Shown here: in pieces, positions 18,340 through 27,164 of the stretch
Layout of the letters: every line of letters starts with the position of its first letter
Numbering within the stretch: position 1 is the first letter of the stretch
From: Azospirillum lipoferum
Lineage (GTDB): Bacteria; Pseudomonadota; Alphaproteobacteria; Azospirillales; Azospirillaceae
NCBI RefSeq assembly: GCF_024170005.1
Contig: NZ_JALJXJ010000009.1
Location: 248,001 to 312,000 of the forward strand
Reading direction: 5' to 3'
DNA length: 64,000 nt
Translations under genes and position numbers: made by a program
Notes under the pieces: generated by a model
What the model was told of the DNA's origin: nothing
Database searches by the model: none
What the model saw: only the letters and a program-made list of their open reading frames with translations

Positions 18340-20016
18340 ATGACCACCGTATCCGAAGCCTTGCGCATCGCCGTCGGCCTGCATCAGGGCAACCGGCTGG
18401 CCGAGGCGGCGGACATCTACCGGAAGATCATCCAGGCGGCGCCCGAGGTGGCCGATGCGTGGCACCTGCTGGGCGTCCTGCACCACCAGTCCGGCCAATC
18501 CGCCGAAGCGGTGCGGCTGATCGGCGAGGCGATCCGGCGGGATCCCCTCTGCGCCGCCTATCGTGACAATCTGGGATCGGCCTTGCGGGCGGCGAAGCAG
18601 ACCGGACCGGCGGTCGGCCAGCATCGGGCGGCGATGGCGCTCGATCCCGCCTGGGTCAAGCCGTTCGGCAACCTCGCCGGCGCCCTGACCGACCTCGGCG
18701 ACGGCGGCGGGGCGGCCGAGGCGCTGCGCCGCGCCCTGCGGCTGGCGCCGGACAATGACGGCTACCTGATGCGGCTCGGCGACTGTCTCTACGCCCAGGA
18801 TCGGATGGCGGAGGCCGAGGAGCAGTACCGGCGTCTGGACGCGCTCCACCCCGGCCGGCCCGATTGTCTGTACCGGCTGGGCCTGTGCCGGCTGGCGGCG
18901 AGCCGGCTGATGGCCGCCGGGCTCGCCAACGCCGGGCGGCTGGTCGACCGGGTGGCGCTGGGCGAGGCCCTGGCCGCCTTCGGCCGTGCCGCCGAAGGCG
19001 GGCATGGCGATGCCGGCAAGAACCTCTATGGCACGGCGATCGTCGCGGTTCAGACCGGGGTGATGGACGACGGAACGCTGGAGCGGGTCGCTGCCGCCGG
19101 GCGCCGCCGGCTGATGGCGGAGCCGCGCGACAGCGTCGCGCTGTCGGTGGTCTGCTATGCCCTCTACCGGCGGCGACGGCTCGACCTGGCCCGCCGCTAT
19201 TTCCGCAAATACGCCCGCCATTGGACCGCGCAGGACATCGCCGCCGATTTCGAGATGCTGCTGTGGTCGATGGTGCGCAGCGAGCCGGCCTTCTTCGACC
19301 GGCTGTCCGCTGCGCCGCCGGGATGCTTCGCCCGCGCCGTCCGCCATATGCCGGTTGCCCCGAAGACCGATGACCGGCCGATCCTGCTGGTCGGCTGCGA
19401 TGGGGAATATTGGCGGCGGTTCGGTGCCGGCTTCCTCGAAACCCGGAGCAGAACGGCCGCGTCCTGCGCCCCGCATGTCCATGTCGTCAACCCGCCGGAT
19501 GATGTCGCGGCGGAACTGATGCGGCTGGCGGGCGACGGCGAGCTGCCGCTGTCCGTCTCCTTCGAGACCGTCGATCTGAGCGCTCTGTCGGAGCCGGTGC
19601 GGCTGACCTATTTCGCCTCCGCCCGTTTTGCCGTGACGCAGCAGCTTCTGCGCCAGGGGGCGGGGCCGGTGATCCAGGTCGATGTCGATGCGCTGCTGCT
19701 GGCCGATCCCGGCCTTGCCATGGCGGAGTGGCGGGATTGGGACGTGGCGGTGATGCAGGACCGGCGGAGCCGCGGGCCGACCCGCGATTTCCTCGCCGGC
19801 TTCCTCGCCTTCAACCGGACGCCGGCCGCCCGGCGCTATCTCGACCTCGTCGTCGCCTATATCGGCCGGCATTTCGACGAGGGCCGGGCCTTCTGGGGGC
19901 TGGATCAGGCGGCCCCCTACTGCACCTACGACCATCTGGTCCGCAGCGGCGGGGCGCCGGCCCTGATCCGCTTCGACTTCGAAGCCTTCCCCTTCCTGCA
20001 CTTCCTGGAAAAGTAA
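18340..20016 (+). CDS. TPR protein with C-terminal glycosyltransferase-like domain
   Basis: 558 residues, starting 13 bp after the lipoprotein gene behind an AGGAG site. Residues 1-210 are TPR repeats (ADIYRKIIQAAPEVADAWHLLG and so on), with further helical repeats to about 340. The C-terminal 200 residues look like a nucleotide-sugar transferase fold: ILLVGCDGEYW begins it, VIQVDVDALLLADP supplies a DxD-type metal motif and FWGLDQAAPYCTYDHL resembles the acceptor-side segment. No signal peptide is seen, so it probably acts in the cytoplasm. It is the last gene of the cellulose cluster and may decorate the polymer or another surface glycan. The exact substrate is unknown. Confidence 0.65.
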   Translation: MTTVSEALRIAVGLHQGNRLAEAADIYRKIIQAAPEVADAWHLLGVLHHQSGQSAEAVRLIGEAIRRDPLCAAYRDNLGSALRAAKQTGPAVGQHRAAMALDPAWVKPFGNLAGALTDLGDGGGAAEALRRALRLAPDNDGYLMRLGDCLYAQDRMAEAEEQYRRLDALHPGRPDCLYRLGLCRLAASRLMAAGLANAGRLVDRVALGEALAAFGRAAEGGHGDAGKNLYGTAIVAVQTGVMDDGTLERVAAAGRRRLMAEPRDSVALSVVCYALYRRRRLDLARRYFRKYARHWTAQDIAADFEMLLWSMVRSEPAFFDRLSAAPPGCFARAVRHMPVAPKTDDRPILLVGCDGEYWRRFGAGFLETRSRTAASCAPHVHVVNPPDDVAAELMRLAGDGELPLSVSFETVDLSALSEPVRLTYFASARFAVTQQLLRQGAGPVIQVDVDALLLADPGLAMAEWRDWDVAVMQDRRSRGPTRDFLAGFLAFNRTPAARRYLDLVVAYIGRHFDEGRAFWGLDQAAPYCTYDHLVRSGGAPALIRFDFEAFPFLHFLEK

Positions 20017-20027
20017 GGCGGCCTTAC
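20013..20027. terminator. Small hairpin between convergent genes
   Basis: GTAAGG-CGG-CCTTAC is a perfect 6-bp stem with a 3-base loop. It includes the TAA stop of the TPR/glycosyltransferase-like gene and lies 10 bases before the stop of the minus-strand indolepyruvate oxidoreductase gene. There is no T-tract, so it is at most a weak bidirectional terminator. Confidence 0.35.
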
Positions 20028-20036
20028 GCCGTCCCC

Positions 20037-23000
20037 CTACGCCGCTTGGGCCGGCCGCTCGCGCAACCGCTGTTCCAGCGCCCGCCAGCGCGGCTCGACC
20101 GCTTCCATCGCCCGGTGCTTCACTGGACCGAAGCCACGGATCTCCTGCGGCAAGGCGGCCAGCTCCACCGCGGTGGCGAGCCGGTCGGCCGACAGCCGCT
20201 CGGCGATCTCCGCCACAGTGGCCTCAAACCGGGCGATCAGGGCGCGTTCCATCCGGCGCTCTGCCGTATAGCCGAAGGGGTCGAGCGCCGTCCCGCGCAG
20301 CCGTTTCATCGCCGCCAGACCGCGGAACACCGGCAGGATCCAGGCGCCGAGCGCCATCTTGCGCGGCTCGCCATAGCCGTTGGTCTCGCGCGCCAGCAGC
20401 GGCGGGGCGAGGTGGAAGACCGGCTTCCAGTCGCCGTCGAAGCGGTCCTCCAGGCTTTTGCGGAAGCTGGGGTCGCTGTGCAGGCGGGCGACCTCATACT
20501 CGTCCTTGTAGGCCATCAGCTTGAAGGCGCTGCGCGCCACCGCTTCGGCCAGCGCGGTCGAACCGGGGGCGACGCGGGCCTCCGCCTGCCGCGCCCGCTC
20601 CACCAGGGCGCGGTAGCGGTCGGCATAGGCGCGGTCCTGGTACTCGACCAGGAACCCGGCGCGCCGTTCGACGATGGTGGCGAGGTCGGCGGCCGGCGGT
20701 GTCTCCTCCGCACCCAGGGTCGCCAGCAGATCCGGCCGGTGTGCGGCGAGGCGGCCGAAGGCGAAGGCGCGCAGGTTGGCGGCGACGCCGGTGCCGTTCA
20801 GCTCGATGGCGCGGGTCAGCGCCTCCAGCCCCACCGGCAGCAGGCCTTTCTGGAAGGCGACGCCCATCAGGAAGACATTGGCGAGGATGCTGTCGCCGAA
20901 CAGGGCGGTGACCACCCGGTTGGCGTCCACCACCTCCACCCGGTCGGGTCCGGCGGCGCGGCGCAGGCTGCGCAGCAGCGATCCGGGATCGGGCAGCTTG
21001 CTGCCGTCGCGGGTGAAGGCGCCGGTCGGGGCGACATGGGCGTTCGCCACCACCCGCGTCCGGCCCAGCCGCACCGTCTTCAGCGCGTCCGGCGACGCCG
21101 CAACCACGGTGTCGCAGGCCAGCACCAGCTGCGCCTGTTTCGGGTCGATCCGCGCCTGATTGAGCCGCGCCGCGTCGCCTGCCACGCGGAGGTAGCTGTA
21201 GACGGCACCCCCCTTCTGCGCGAAGCCCATGAAGTCCAGCACGGAGGAGGCCTTGCCCTCCAGATGCGCCGCCATCGCCAGCACCGCCCCGATGGTGACG
21301 ACGCCGGTGCCGCCGACGCCGACAATAAGGATCTCGGCCGGATCTTCGGCGGCGGAGTAATGCGGCAGAGGCAGCGCCGCCAGATCGTCGGCGAAGCGGG
21401 CGGCGACCCTGTCGGGGTTCGGCTTGCGCAAGCTGCCGCCGACCACCGAGACGAAGCTGGGGCAGAAACCGTCGGCGCAGGAAAAGTCCTTGTTGCAGCT
21501 GGACTGGTCGATCTGCCGCTTCATGCCGAATTCGGTCTGCTTCGGCTGCACCGACAGGCAGTTCGACTTCCTGCCGCAATCGCCGCAGCCTTCGCAGACC
21601 AGATCGTTGATGACCATGCGCCGCGCCGGATCGGCCATGGTGCCGCGCTTGCGCCGGCGGCGCTTTTCGGCCGCACAGGTCTGCTCGTAGATGATGGCGG
21701 TGACGCCGGGGATGTCGCGCATCTCGCGCTGGACGGCGTCCAGTTCCTCGCGGTGGTGCACGGTGGTGAAGGGGGCAAGACCGGACCGGCTGTCGTACTT
21801 TTCCGGTGCGTCGCTGACCACGGCGATGCGGGTGATGCCCTCCGCCGCCAGCTGGCGGGTGATGGCGTCGACAGAGATCGGACCGTCCACCGGCTGGCCG
21901 CCGGTCATGGCGACGGCGTCGTTGAACAGGATCTTGTAGGTGATGTTGATCTTGGCGGCCACCGCCTGCCGGATCGCCAGCAGGCCGGAATGGAAATAGG
22001 TGCCCTCGCCCAGATTCTGGAAGATGTGCGGGCGCTTGCTGAACGGCGCCTGCCCGATCCAGCTGACGCCCTCGCCGCCCATCTGGCTGAGGCCCACCGT
22101 GTCGCGGTCCATCCACGACGCCATGAAATGGCAGCCGATGCCGGCCATCGCCTTGCTGCCCTCCGGCACCTTGGTCGAGCTGTTGTGCGGACAGCCGGAG
22201 CAGAAATAGGGGGTGCGGGGCAGGGCAGGGGCGGCGGGCGCCTCACCCGGCAGCAGATCGGCGAGCCGGCCTGAAAGATCGCGGTCCGGGAAGCGATGGC
22301 GGATCCGTTCCACCAGCGCCTTGGCGACGATCCAGGGGCGCAGCTCCCCGGTGGCGGGCAGGAGAGGGGCGCCGAACTCGTCGGTCTTGCCGACCACGGC
22401 GCGCGGCCGCTCGCCGGCCGGCAGGTGGAACAGCAGATCCTTCAGCTGGCCTTCGACGACCGGCGCCTTTTCCTCCACTACCAGGATCTCTTCGGCGCCA
22501 CGGGCCGCGGTCAGGGCGAAGTCGGGCTCCAGCGGCCAGGACAGGCCGATCTTGTGGACCGACAGGCCGATTTCAGCGGCCTCGACGGGGCCGATGCCCA
22601 GGATCCGCAAAGCCTCCATCAGGTCGAGATGCGCCTTGCCGGTGGTGACGACGCGCAGCCATCCACCCTTTCCAAGCACGCTGCGGTCGATGCGGTTGAC
22701 GCGGGCGAAGGCCTTCACCGCCGCGACCTTGGCGGCGAGACGCTCCTCGATGGCGAGGCTGGGCAGGTCGGGCCAGCGGTAATGCAAGCCGCCCGGCGGC
22801 GGATCGAACTCCACCGGCAGGAAGCCGCGGTCGAGCGACGGCAGCCGGACGGTGGCGGAGCTTTCCACCGACTCCGAGATCGCCTTGAACCCCACCCAGG
22901 CGCCGGAAAAGCGCGACAGGGCATAGCCGTAGAGGCCGAAATCCAGATACTCGCGCACGCCCGACGGGTTCAGCACCGGCATCGACCACGCGATCATCGC

Positions 23001-23522
23001 GAGGTCGCTCTGGTGCGGCATGCTGGAGGACACGCAGCCATGGTCGTCGCCGGCCACCGCCAGCACCCCGCCGCGCGGCGAGCTGCCATAGGCGTTGGCA
23101 TGCTTCAGCACGTCGCCGGAGCGGTCCACCCCCGGCCCCTTGCCGTACCACATCCCGAACACGCCATCGACGGTGACCTCGCCGGAGGATTCGACCTGCT
23201 GGGTGCCCATGACGGCGGTGGCGCCCAGATCCTCGTTCACGCCGGGGACGAAGGTGATGGCGTGGGCGTCCAGATGCTTGTGCGCCTGCCACAGCGCCTG
23301 ATCCAGCCCGCCCAGCGGCGATCCGCGATAGCCGCTGACGAAGCCGGCGGTGTTGAGGCCCGCCCGCCGGTCGCTTTCCGCCTGGAGCAGCAGCAGCCTG
23401 ACCAGCGCCTGGGTGCCGGACAGATAGACCTGCCCCTCGGCCCGGCCGTAGCGGTCGTCCAGGCGATAGCTCCGGTCGATCTCCACCTGTTCCGCCCGCA
23501 GGCCTTTCGGCATGCCGTCCAT
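20037..23522 (-). CDS. Indolepyruvate:ferredoxin oxidoreductase family protein, fused subunits
   Basis: A 1,161-residue single-chain 2-oxoacid:acceptor oxidoreductase. These enzymes decarboxylate an aryl- or branched 2-oxoacid to the acyl-CoA with thiamine diphosphate and pass electrons to ferredoxin. The N-terminal TPP/pyrimidine domain shows SGYRGSPLGGLD and VNEDLGATAVMGTQQ. SGCPHNSSTKVPEG and GIGCH belong to the TPP-binding half. A cysteine cluster (CEGCGDCGRKSNC plus further Cys) suggests an iron-sulfur site near residue 645. The gamma-type domain starts at ILIVGVGGTGVVTIGAVL. The start at 23522 follows GAGGGG. It is alone on the minus strand downstream of a GMC oxidoreductase. Confidence 0.9.
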   Translation of the reverse strand: MDGMPKGLRAEQVEIDRSYRLDDRYGRAEGQVYLSGTQALVRLLLLQAESDRRAGLNTAGFVSGYRGSPLGGLDQALWQAHKHLDAHAITFVPGVNEDLGATAVMGTQQVESSGEVTVDGVFGMWYGKGPGVDRSGDVLKHANAYGSSPRGGVLAVAGDDHGCVSSSMPHQSDLAMIAWSMPVLNPSGVREYLDFGLYGYALSRFSGAWVGFKAISESVESSATVRLPSLDRGFLPVEFDPPPGGLHYRWPDLPSLAIEERLAAKVAAVKAFARVNRIDRSVLGKGGWLRVVTTGKAHLDLMEALRILGIGPVEAAEIGLSVHKIGLSWPLEPDFALTAARGAEEILVVEEKAPVVEGQLKDLLFHLPAGERPRAVVGKTDEFGAPLLPATGELRPWIVAKALVERIRHRFPDRDLSGRLADLLPGEAPAAPALPRTPYFCSGCPHNSSTKVPEGSKAMAGIGCHFMASWMDRDTVGLSQMGGEGVSWIGQAPFSKRPHIFQNLGEGTYFHSGLLAIRQAVAAKINITYKILFNDAVAMTGGQPVDGPISVDAITRQLAAEGITRIAVVSDAPEKYDSRSGLAPFTTVHHREELDAVQREMRDIPGVTAIIYEQTCAAEKRRRRKRGTMADPARRMVINDLVCEGCGDCGRKSNCLSVQPKQTEFGMKRQIDQSSCNKDFSCADGFCPSFVSVVGGSLRKPNPDRVAARFADDLAALPLPHYSAAEDPAEILIVGVGGTGVVTIGAVLAMAAHLEGKASSVLDFMGFAQKGGAVYSYLRVAGDAARLNQARIDPKQAQLVLACDTVVAASPDALKTVRLGRTRVVANAHVAPTGAFTRDGSKLPDPGSLLRSLRRAAGPDRVEVVDANRVVTALFGDSILANVFLMGVAFQKGLLPVGLEALTRAIELNGTGVAANLRAFAFGRLAAHRPDLLATLGAEETPPAADLATIVERRAGFLVEYQDRAYADRYRALVERARQAEARVAPGSTALAEAVARSAFKLMAYKDEYEVARLHSDPSFRKSLEDRFDGDWKPVFHLAPPLLARETNGYGEPRKMALGAWILPVFRGLAAMKRLRGTALDPFGYTAERRMERALIARFEATVAEIAERLSADRLATAVELAALPQEIRGFGPVKHRAMEAVEPRWRALEQRLRERPAQAA

Positions 23523-23685
23523 CTCTCGTCCCCTCGGATTTCTTTTCTGGGAACAAGTCTGCGCCTTTCGCAGGCAAATGATTTTGCGGGTTGGCCGGGG
23601 ATCTGGGGTGTTCGGAAAATCCTGTTGCGGATTGTTGAGGCGTGCAGCGAAATTTTTGCGCAGGATCTGGCGTCTTCCGGACGGA

Positions 23686-25323
23686 TTACCCTTTCAGGGC
23701 GGCGCGGCGGTCGGCCCGCATCAGGGCGGCACCGCGCTCGGCGATCATCACCGTCGGCGTGTTGGTGTTGCCGGAGGTCAGCGTCGGCATCACCGAGGCG
23801 TCGATCACCCGCAGGCCGCGCACGCCCTTCACCCGCATCTCCGCATCGGTGACGGCGGTGGGATCATCCTTGCCGCCCATCCGGCAGGTGCCGACGGGAT
23901 GGAAGATGGTGGTGCCGATGTCGCCGGCGGCCCGCGCCAATTCCTCCTCGGTCTGGAAACTGGGGCCGGGCTTGTATTCCTGCGGGTGGTAGGGGGCGAG
24001 TGCCGGCTGCGAGACGATGCGGCGGGTCAGCGCCAGCGCCTTCGCCGCCTTCGTCCGGTCGGCCGGATCGGACAGGTAGCAGGGGGCGATGGCCGGATTG
24101 GCGCGGTGATCGGCGGTGGTGATGCGGGTCCAGCCGCGCGATGCCGGGCGCAGGTCGCAGACGCTGGCGGTGAAGGCCGGGAAGGCGTGCAGCGGGTCGC
24201 CGAACTTCTCCAGCGACAGCGGCTGCACATGGTATTCCAGGTCGGCGGTCGCGACCTCCGGCGATGATTTGGCGAAGACGCCGAGCTGGCTGGGCGCCAT
24301 GGTCAGCGGCCCCTTGCGGAACAGGGCGTATTCCAGCCCCATCATCGCCTTGCCGAACAGGTTCCCGGCCCGCTTGTTCAGCGTGACGATGCCATCGACC
24401 TTGTAGATCATCCGCAGTTGCAGATGGTCCTGCAGATTGGCGCCGACGTCCGGCGCGTCGAGCACCACCGGAATGCCGAGTGTCTTCAGATGCTCCGCCG
24501 GGCCGATGCCGGATCGCTGGAGGATCGCCGGGCTGCCGATGGACCCGGCGGCCAGCACCGTCTCGATCCTGGAGGTCGCCCGTGCCGGTTCCCCCTTCAC
24601 GGTGAAGCGGATGCCGGTGGCGCGGCCATCGGCGATCTCCACCCGGTCGATGGCGGCATCGATGACGAGCTTCAGGTTGGGGCGGTCGAGCGCCGGGCGC
24701 AGGAAGGCCTTGGCCGCACTCCAGCGGATGCCGCTCTTCTGGTTCACCTCGAAGCTGCCGACGCCGAGATTGTCGCCGCGGTTGAAGTCGTCGTTGCGGG
24801 GAATGCCGACCTGCTGCGCCGCCTCGGCGAAGCGGTCGAGCAGGTCCCAGCGCAACCGCTGCCGCTCCACCCGCCATTCGCCGCCGACGCCGTGCATGTC
24901 GTCGGCGCCGCGCCAGTAATCCTCGCTGCCCTTGAAGACCGGCAAGACCTCCTTCCAGCTCCAGCGGCTGTCGCCGGTGATGGAAGCCCATTCGTCGTAA
25001 TCGCGGGCCTGCCCACGCATGGCGATCATGCCGTTGATCGACGAGCAGCCGCCCAGCACCTTGCCGCGGGCGTAATGGATGCTGCGCCCATTCAGCCCCG
25101 GCTCGGCCTCCGTCTTGAAGCACCAGTCGGTGCGCGGGTTGCCGATACAGAACAGATAGCCGGCGGGAATGTGGAGCCAGACCCAGCTGTCCTTGCCGCC
25201 GGCCTCCAGCAGCAGGACCGAGACGTCCGGATCGGCCGACAGCCGGTTGGCCAGCACGCAGCCGGCGGTGCCGCCGCCCGCGATGATGTAGTCGAAGCTG
25301 CCGAAGTCCAAAACGTCCGCCAT
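23686..25323 (-). CDS. GMC-family FAD oxidoreductase (choline/alcohol dehydrogenase type)
   Basis: 545 residues. The FAD dinucleotide motif is GGGTAGCVLANRLS near residue 17. GMC signature 1 is ARGKVLGGCSSINGM and signature 2 is AAGSIGSPAILQRSGIG. The C-terminus has HPVGTCRMG with the catalytic histidine and SGNTNTPTVMIAERGA at the end. Members oxidise alcohols or choline to aldehydes using FAD. The sequence resembles the choline dehydrogenase/AlkJ branch, but the substrate cannot be assigned and there is no betaine aldehyde dehydrogenase beside it. The LysR gene upstream on the same strand could regulate it. Confidence 0.9.
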   Translation of the reverse strand: MADVLDFGSFDYIIAGGGTAGCVLANRLSADPDVSVLLLEAGGKDSWVWLHIPAGYLFCIGNPRTDWCFKTEAEPGLNGRSIHYARGKVLGGCSSINGMIAMRGQARDYDEWASITGDSRWSWKEVLPVFKGSEDYWRGADDMHGVGGEWRVERQRLRWDLLDRFAEAAQQVGIPRNDDFNRGDNLGVGSFEVNQKSGIRWSAAKAFLRPALDRPNLKLVIDAAIDRVEIADGRATGIRFTVKGEPARATSRIETVLAAGSIGSPAILQRSGIGPAEHLKTLGIPVVLDAPDVGANLQDHLQLRMIYKVDGIVTLNKRAGNLFGKAMMGLEYALFRKGPLTMAPSQLGVFAKSSPEVATADLEYHVQPLSLEKFGDPLHAFPAFTASVCDLRPASRGWTRITTADHRANPAIAPCYLSDPADRTKAAKALALTRRIVSQPALAPYHPQEYKPGPSFQTEEELARAAGDIGTTIFHPVGTCRMGGKDDPTAVTDAEMRVKGVRGLRVIDASVMPTLTSGNTNTPTVMIAERGAALMRADRRAALKG

Positions 25324-25447
25324 CGCGTCCCTGCCCCAAAGGATTTATCGATTTGTCAGACGTATTAAATTGCTGACCGGGCGGACGATCCAGCGAAATC
25401 TTGCCGCGGGGGTACCGTCCGGTGCGGAATTCGGCCACCCTCCATCC

Positions 25448-26356
25448 TCAAGATGACGCTCGCTGCCGTTCGCGCTCGGTCAGCAAATCGACGAAGGCGC
25501 GGACCTTGGTCGGGCGGAAGCGGGCGGCGGGGAAGACGGCATGGATGCCGCCCGACGGCAGGGTCCAGCCCGGCAGGAGATGGACGAGGCGGCCGGATGC
25601 CAGATCGTCGGCCACGCAGTAATCCGGCAGGACCGACAGCCCCGCCCCCTGGCGAACCGCCTCGCGCACGGCGAAGGTGGCGTCCAGCGCGATGGCCGCC
25701 CGGGGCGTCACCATGTGCGCCCCGCCGGTCTTTGCGGTGAACTGCCAGGTCAGCGGGTTGCGCAGCGCCGTGTTGGCGATGAAGGGCAGGGCGGCGATGT
25801 CCTCCGGCCCAGCCTGTTCGCCGATCCGCCGGGCCAGCGCCGGGGTGCCGACCAGTAGCTGGCGGAAGCTGCCGAACTGGCGGGCCTGGAGGCTGGTGTC
25901 GGCCAGCCAGCCGACGCGGATGGCAAGGTCGAAGGTGCCGCCGACGAGGTCGAGCGACTGGTCGGACAGGGCCATGTCGGCCTTGCAGGCGGGATGGGCG
26001 GCGACGAAGGCGGAAATGGTGGGGACGACGACCGCCACCCCGTAATCGAAGGGTGCGGTCAGCCGCAGCAGGCCGGACGGCGCCGCCGCATTTTCCGCAA
26101 GTTCGCCGAAGGCATCCTCGGCCTCGCGCAGGATCACGACGCAGCGGCGGTGAAAGGCCATGCCGGCCTCGGTCGGCCGGACCTTGCGGGTGGTGCGGAC
26201 CAGCAGGCTGGCGCCGACCTCCTCCTCCAGCTTCGCCACCTGCTGGCTGACCACCGCCTTGGTGATCCCCAGCCGCGCCGCCGCCGCGGTGAAGGAACCG
26301 GTTTCCACCACCGCGGCGAAATAGGCGATGCGGTTCAGATGCCTCGGATCGCTCAT
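25448..26356 (-). CDS. LysR-family transcriptional regulator
   Basis: 302 residues. The N-terminal winged helix (FAAVVETGSFTAAAARLGITKAVVSQQVAKLEEEVG) is a typical LysR DNA-binding domain, followed by a substrate-binding domain. It is divergent from the DsbA-family gene and upstream of the GMC oxidoreductase on its own strand, so either may be a target. The start at 26356 is preceded by a copy of its own first codons that makes a five-codon upstream frame (see the repeat at 26346-26370). Confidence 0.9.
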   Translation of the reverse strand: MSDPRHLNRIAYFAAVVETGSFTAAAARLGITKAVVSQQVAKLEEEVGASLLVRTTRKVRPTEAGMAFHRRCVVILREAEDAFGELAENAAAPSGLLRLTAPFDYGVAVVVPTISAFVAAHPACKADMALSDQSLDLVGGTFDLAIRVGWLADTSLQARQFGSFRQLLVGTPALARRIGEQAGPEDIAALPFIANTALRNPLTWQFTAKTGGAHMVTPRAAIALDATFAVREAVRQGAGLSVLPDYCVADDLASGRLVHLLPGWTLPSGGIHAVFPAARFRPTKVRAFVDLLTERERQRASS

Positions 26357-26370
26357 TGGGGATCGCTCAT
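26346..26370 (-). repeat. 11-bp direct repeat creating a five-codon leader frame before lysR
   Basis: GGATCGCTCAT occurs at 26346-26356 and 26360-26370. Read on the minus strand, the distal copy gives ATG AGC GAT CCC CAA TGA (MSDPQ), and its TGA overlaps the true start of the LysR gene (MSDPR) in an ATGA arrangement. It could couple or dampen translation of the regulator, or be a chance duplication. Confidence 0.7.
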
Positions 26371-26438
26371 GGTGAGGGACGTCCCTATTGTTTGCCTACA
26401 GCATACGATATGTCGGTTTTATGCCGGCTACACAGCAC

Positions 26439-26452
26439 AATCGGTACCGGTT
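26439..26452. promoter_or_regulatory. Palindrome in the lysR/dsbA divergent promoter
   Basis: AATCGGTACCGGTT is a 14-bp palindrome with one mismatched pair. It lies 42 bases before the DsbA-family start and 83 bases before the LysR start. A second small dyad, CATA-CGA-TATG, is at 26402-26412. Both are plausible sites for the divergently encoded LysR protein. Confidence 0.4.
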
Positions 26453-26493
26453 AAGGTCGCACCATCACGTCATCGCCAGCCACGGATGCGACC

Positions 26494-27138
26494 ATGAGCC
26501 GGACCAGGACCGTCACCTATCTGTTCGACCCGCTCTGCGGCTGGTGCTATGGCGCCTCGCCGGCGATCGCGTCGCTGCGGGAGATCGGGGATCTGGCGCT
26601 GGAGCTGCTGCCCACCGGCCTGTTCTCCGGGGCCGGCGCCCGGCCGCTGGACGAGGGCTTCGCCGCCCATGCCTGGGCGGCCGATCAGCGTATCTGCGCC
26701 CTGACTGGGCAGGTCTTCAGCGAGCGCTATCGCACCGATGTTCTGGCCGACCGGCGCCAGAGGCTCGACAGCGGTCCGGCGACGCTGGCGCTGACCGCGG
26801 TGGCGCTGACCGCCCCCGCCCGGGAATTCACGGCGCTGGCCGCCATCCAGGCCGCGCGCTACGCCGACGGGCGCGACATCACGGCGATGGCGACGCTGGC
26901 CGATGTGCTGGCCGGCCTGGACCTCGGCGCCGCGGCGTCGCTTCTTGCCGAGGGGACGGAGGAACTGACCGTCGCCGACGCCGCGCGGGTGGAGCGCGGC
27001 CGGCAGCTGATGGCTGCCTACCGCGCCAACGGCGTGCCGACCCTGCTGTATGACGACGGGTCGCACCGGCGCAAGCTCGACTCCGAAATCCTCTTCGCCA
27101 AACCCGGCAGGCTGGCGGCGGTTCTGCGCGTCGCCTGA
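26494..27138 (+). CDS. DsbA-family thiol oxidoreductase (FrnE-like)
   Basis: 214 residues with a thioredoxin fold. YLFDPLCGWCYGASP holds the CxxC redox site (CGWC near residues 15-18) and NGVPTLLYDDG is the cis-proline loop. A helical insertion separates the two halves. No signal peptide is seen, which suggests a cytoplasmic DsbA/FrnE-like isomerase or a glutathione-dependent enzyme rather than a periplasmic one. The next gene starts 26 bp downstream and is probably co-transcribed. The divergent LysR gene may control both. Confidence 0.85.
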   Translation: MSRTRTVTYLFDPLCGWCYGASPAIASLREIGDLALELLPTGLFSGAGARPLDEGFAAHAWAADQRICALTGQVFSERYRTDVLADRRQRLDSGPATLALTAVALTAPAREFTALAAIQAARYADGRDITAMATLADVLAGLDLGAAASLLAEGTEELTVADAARVERGRQLMAAYRANGVPTLLYDDGSHRRKLDSEILFAKPGRLAAVLRVA

Positions 27139-27164
27139 CCGCGAAACCAGAAAGAAGGACATCG

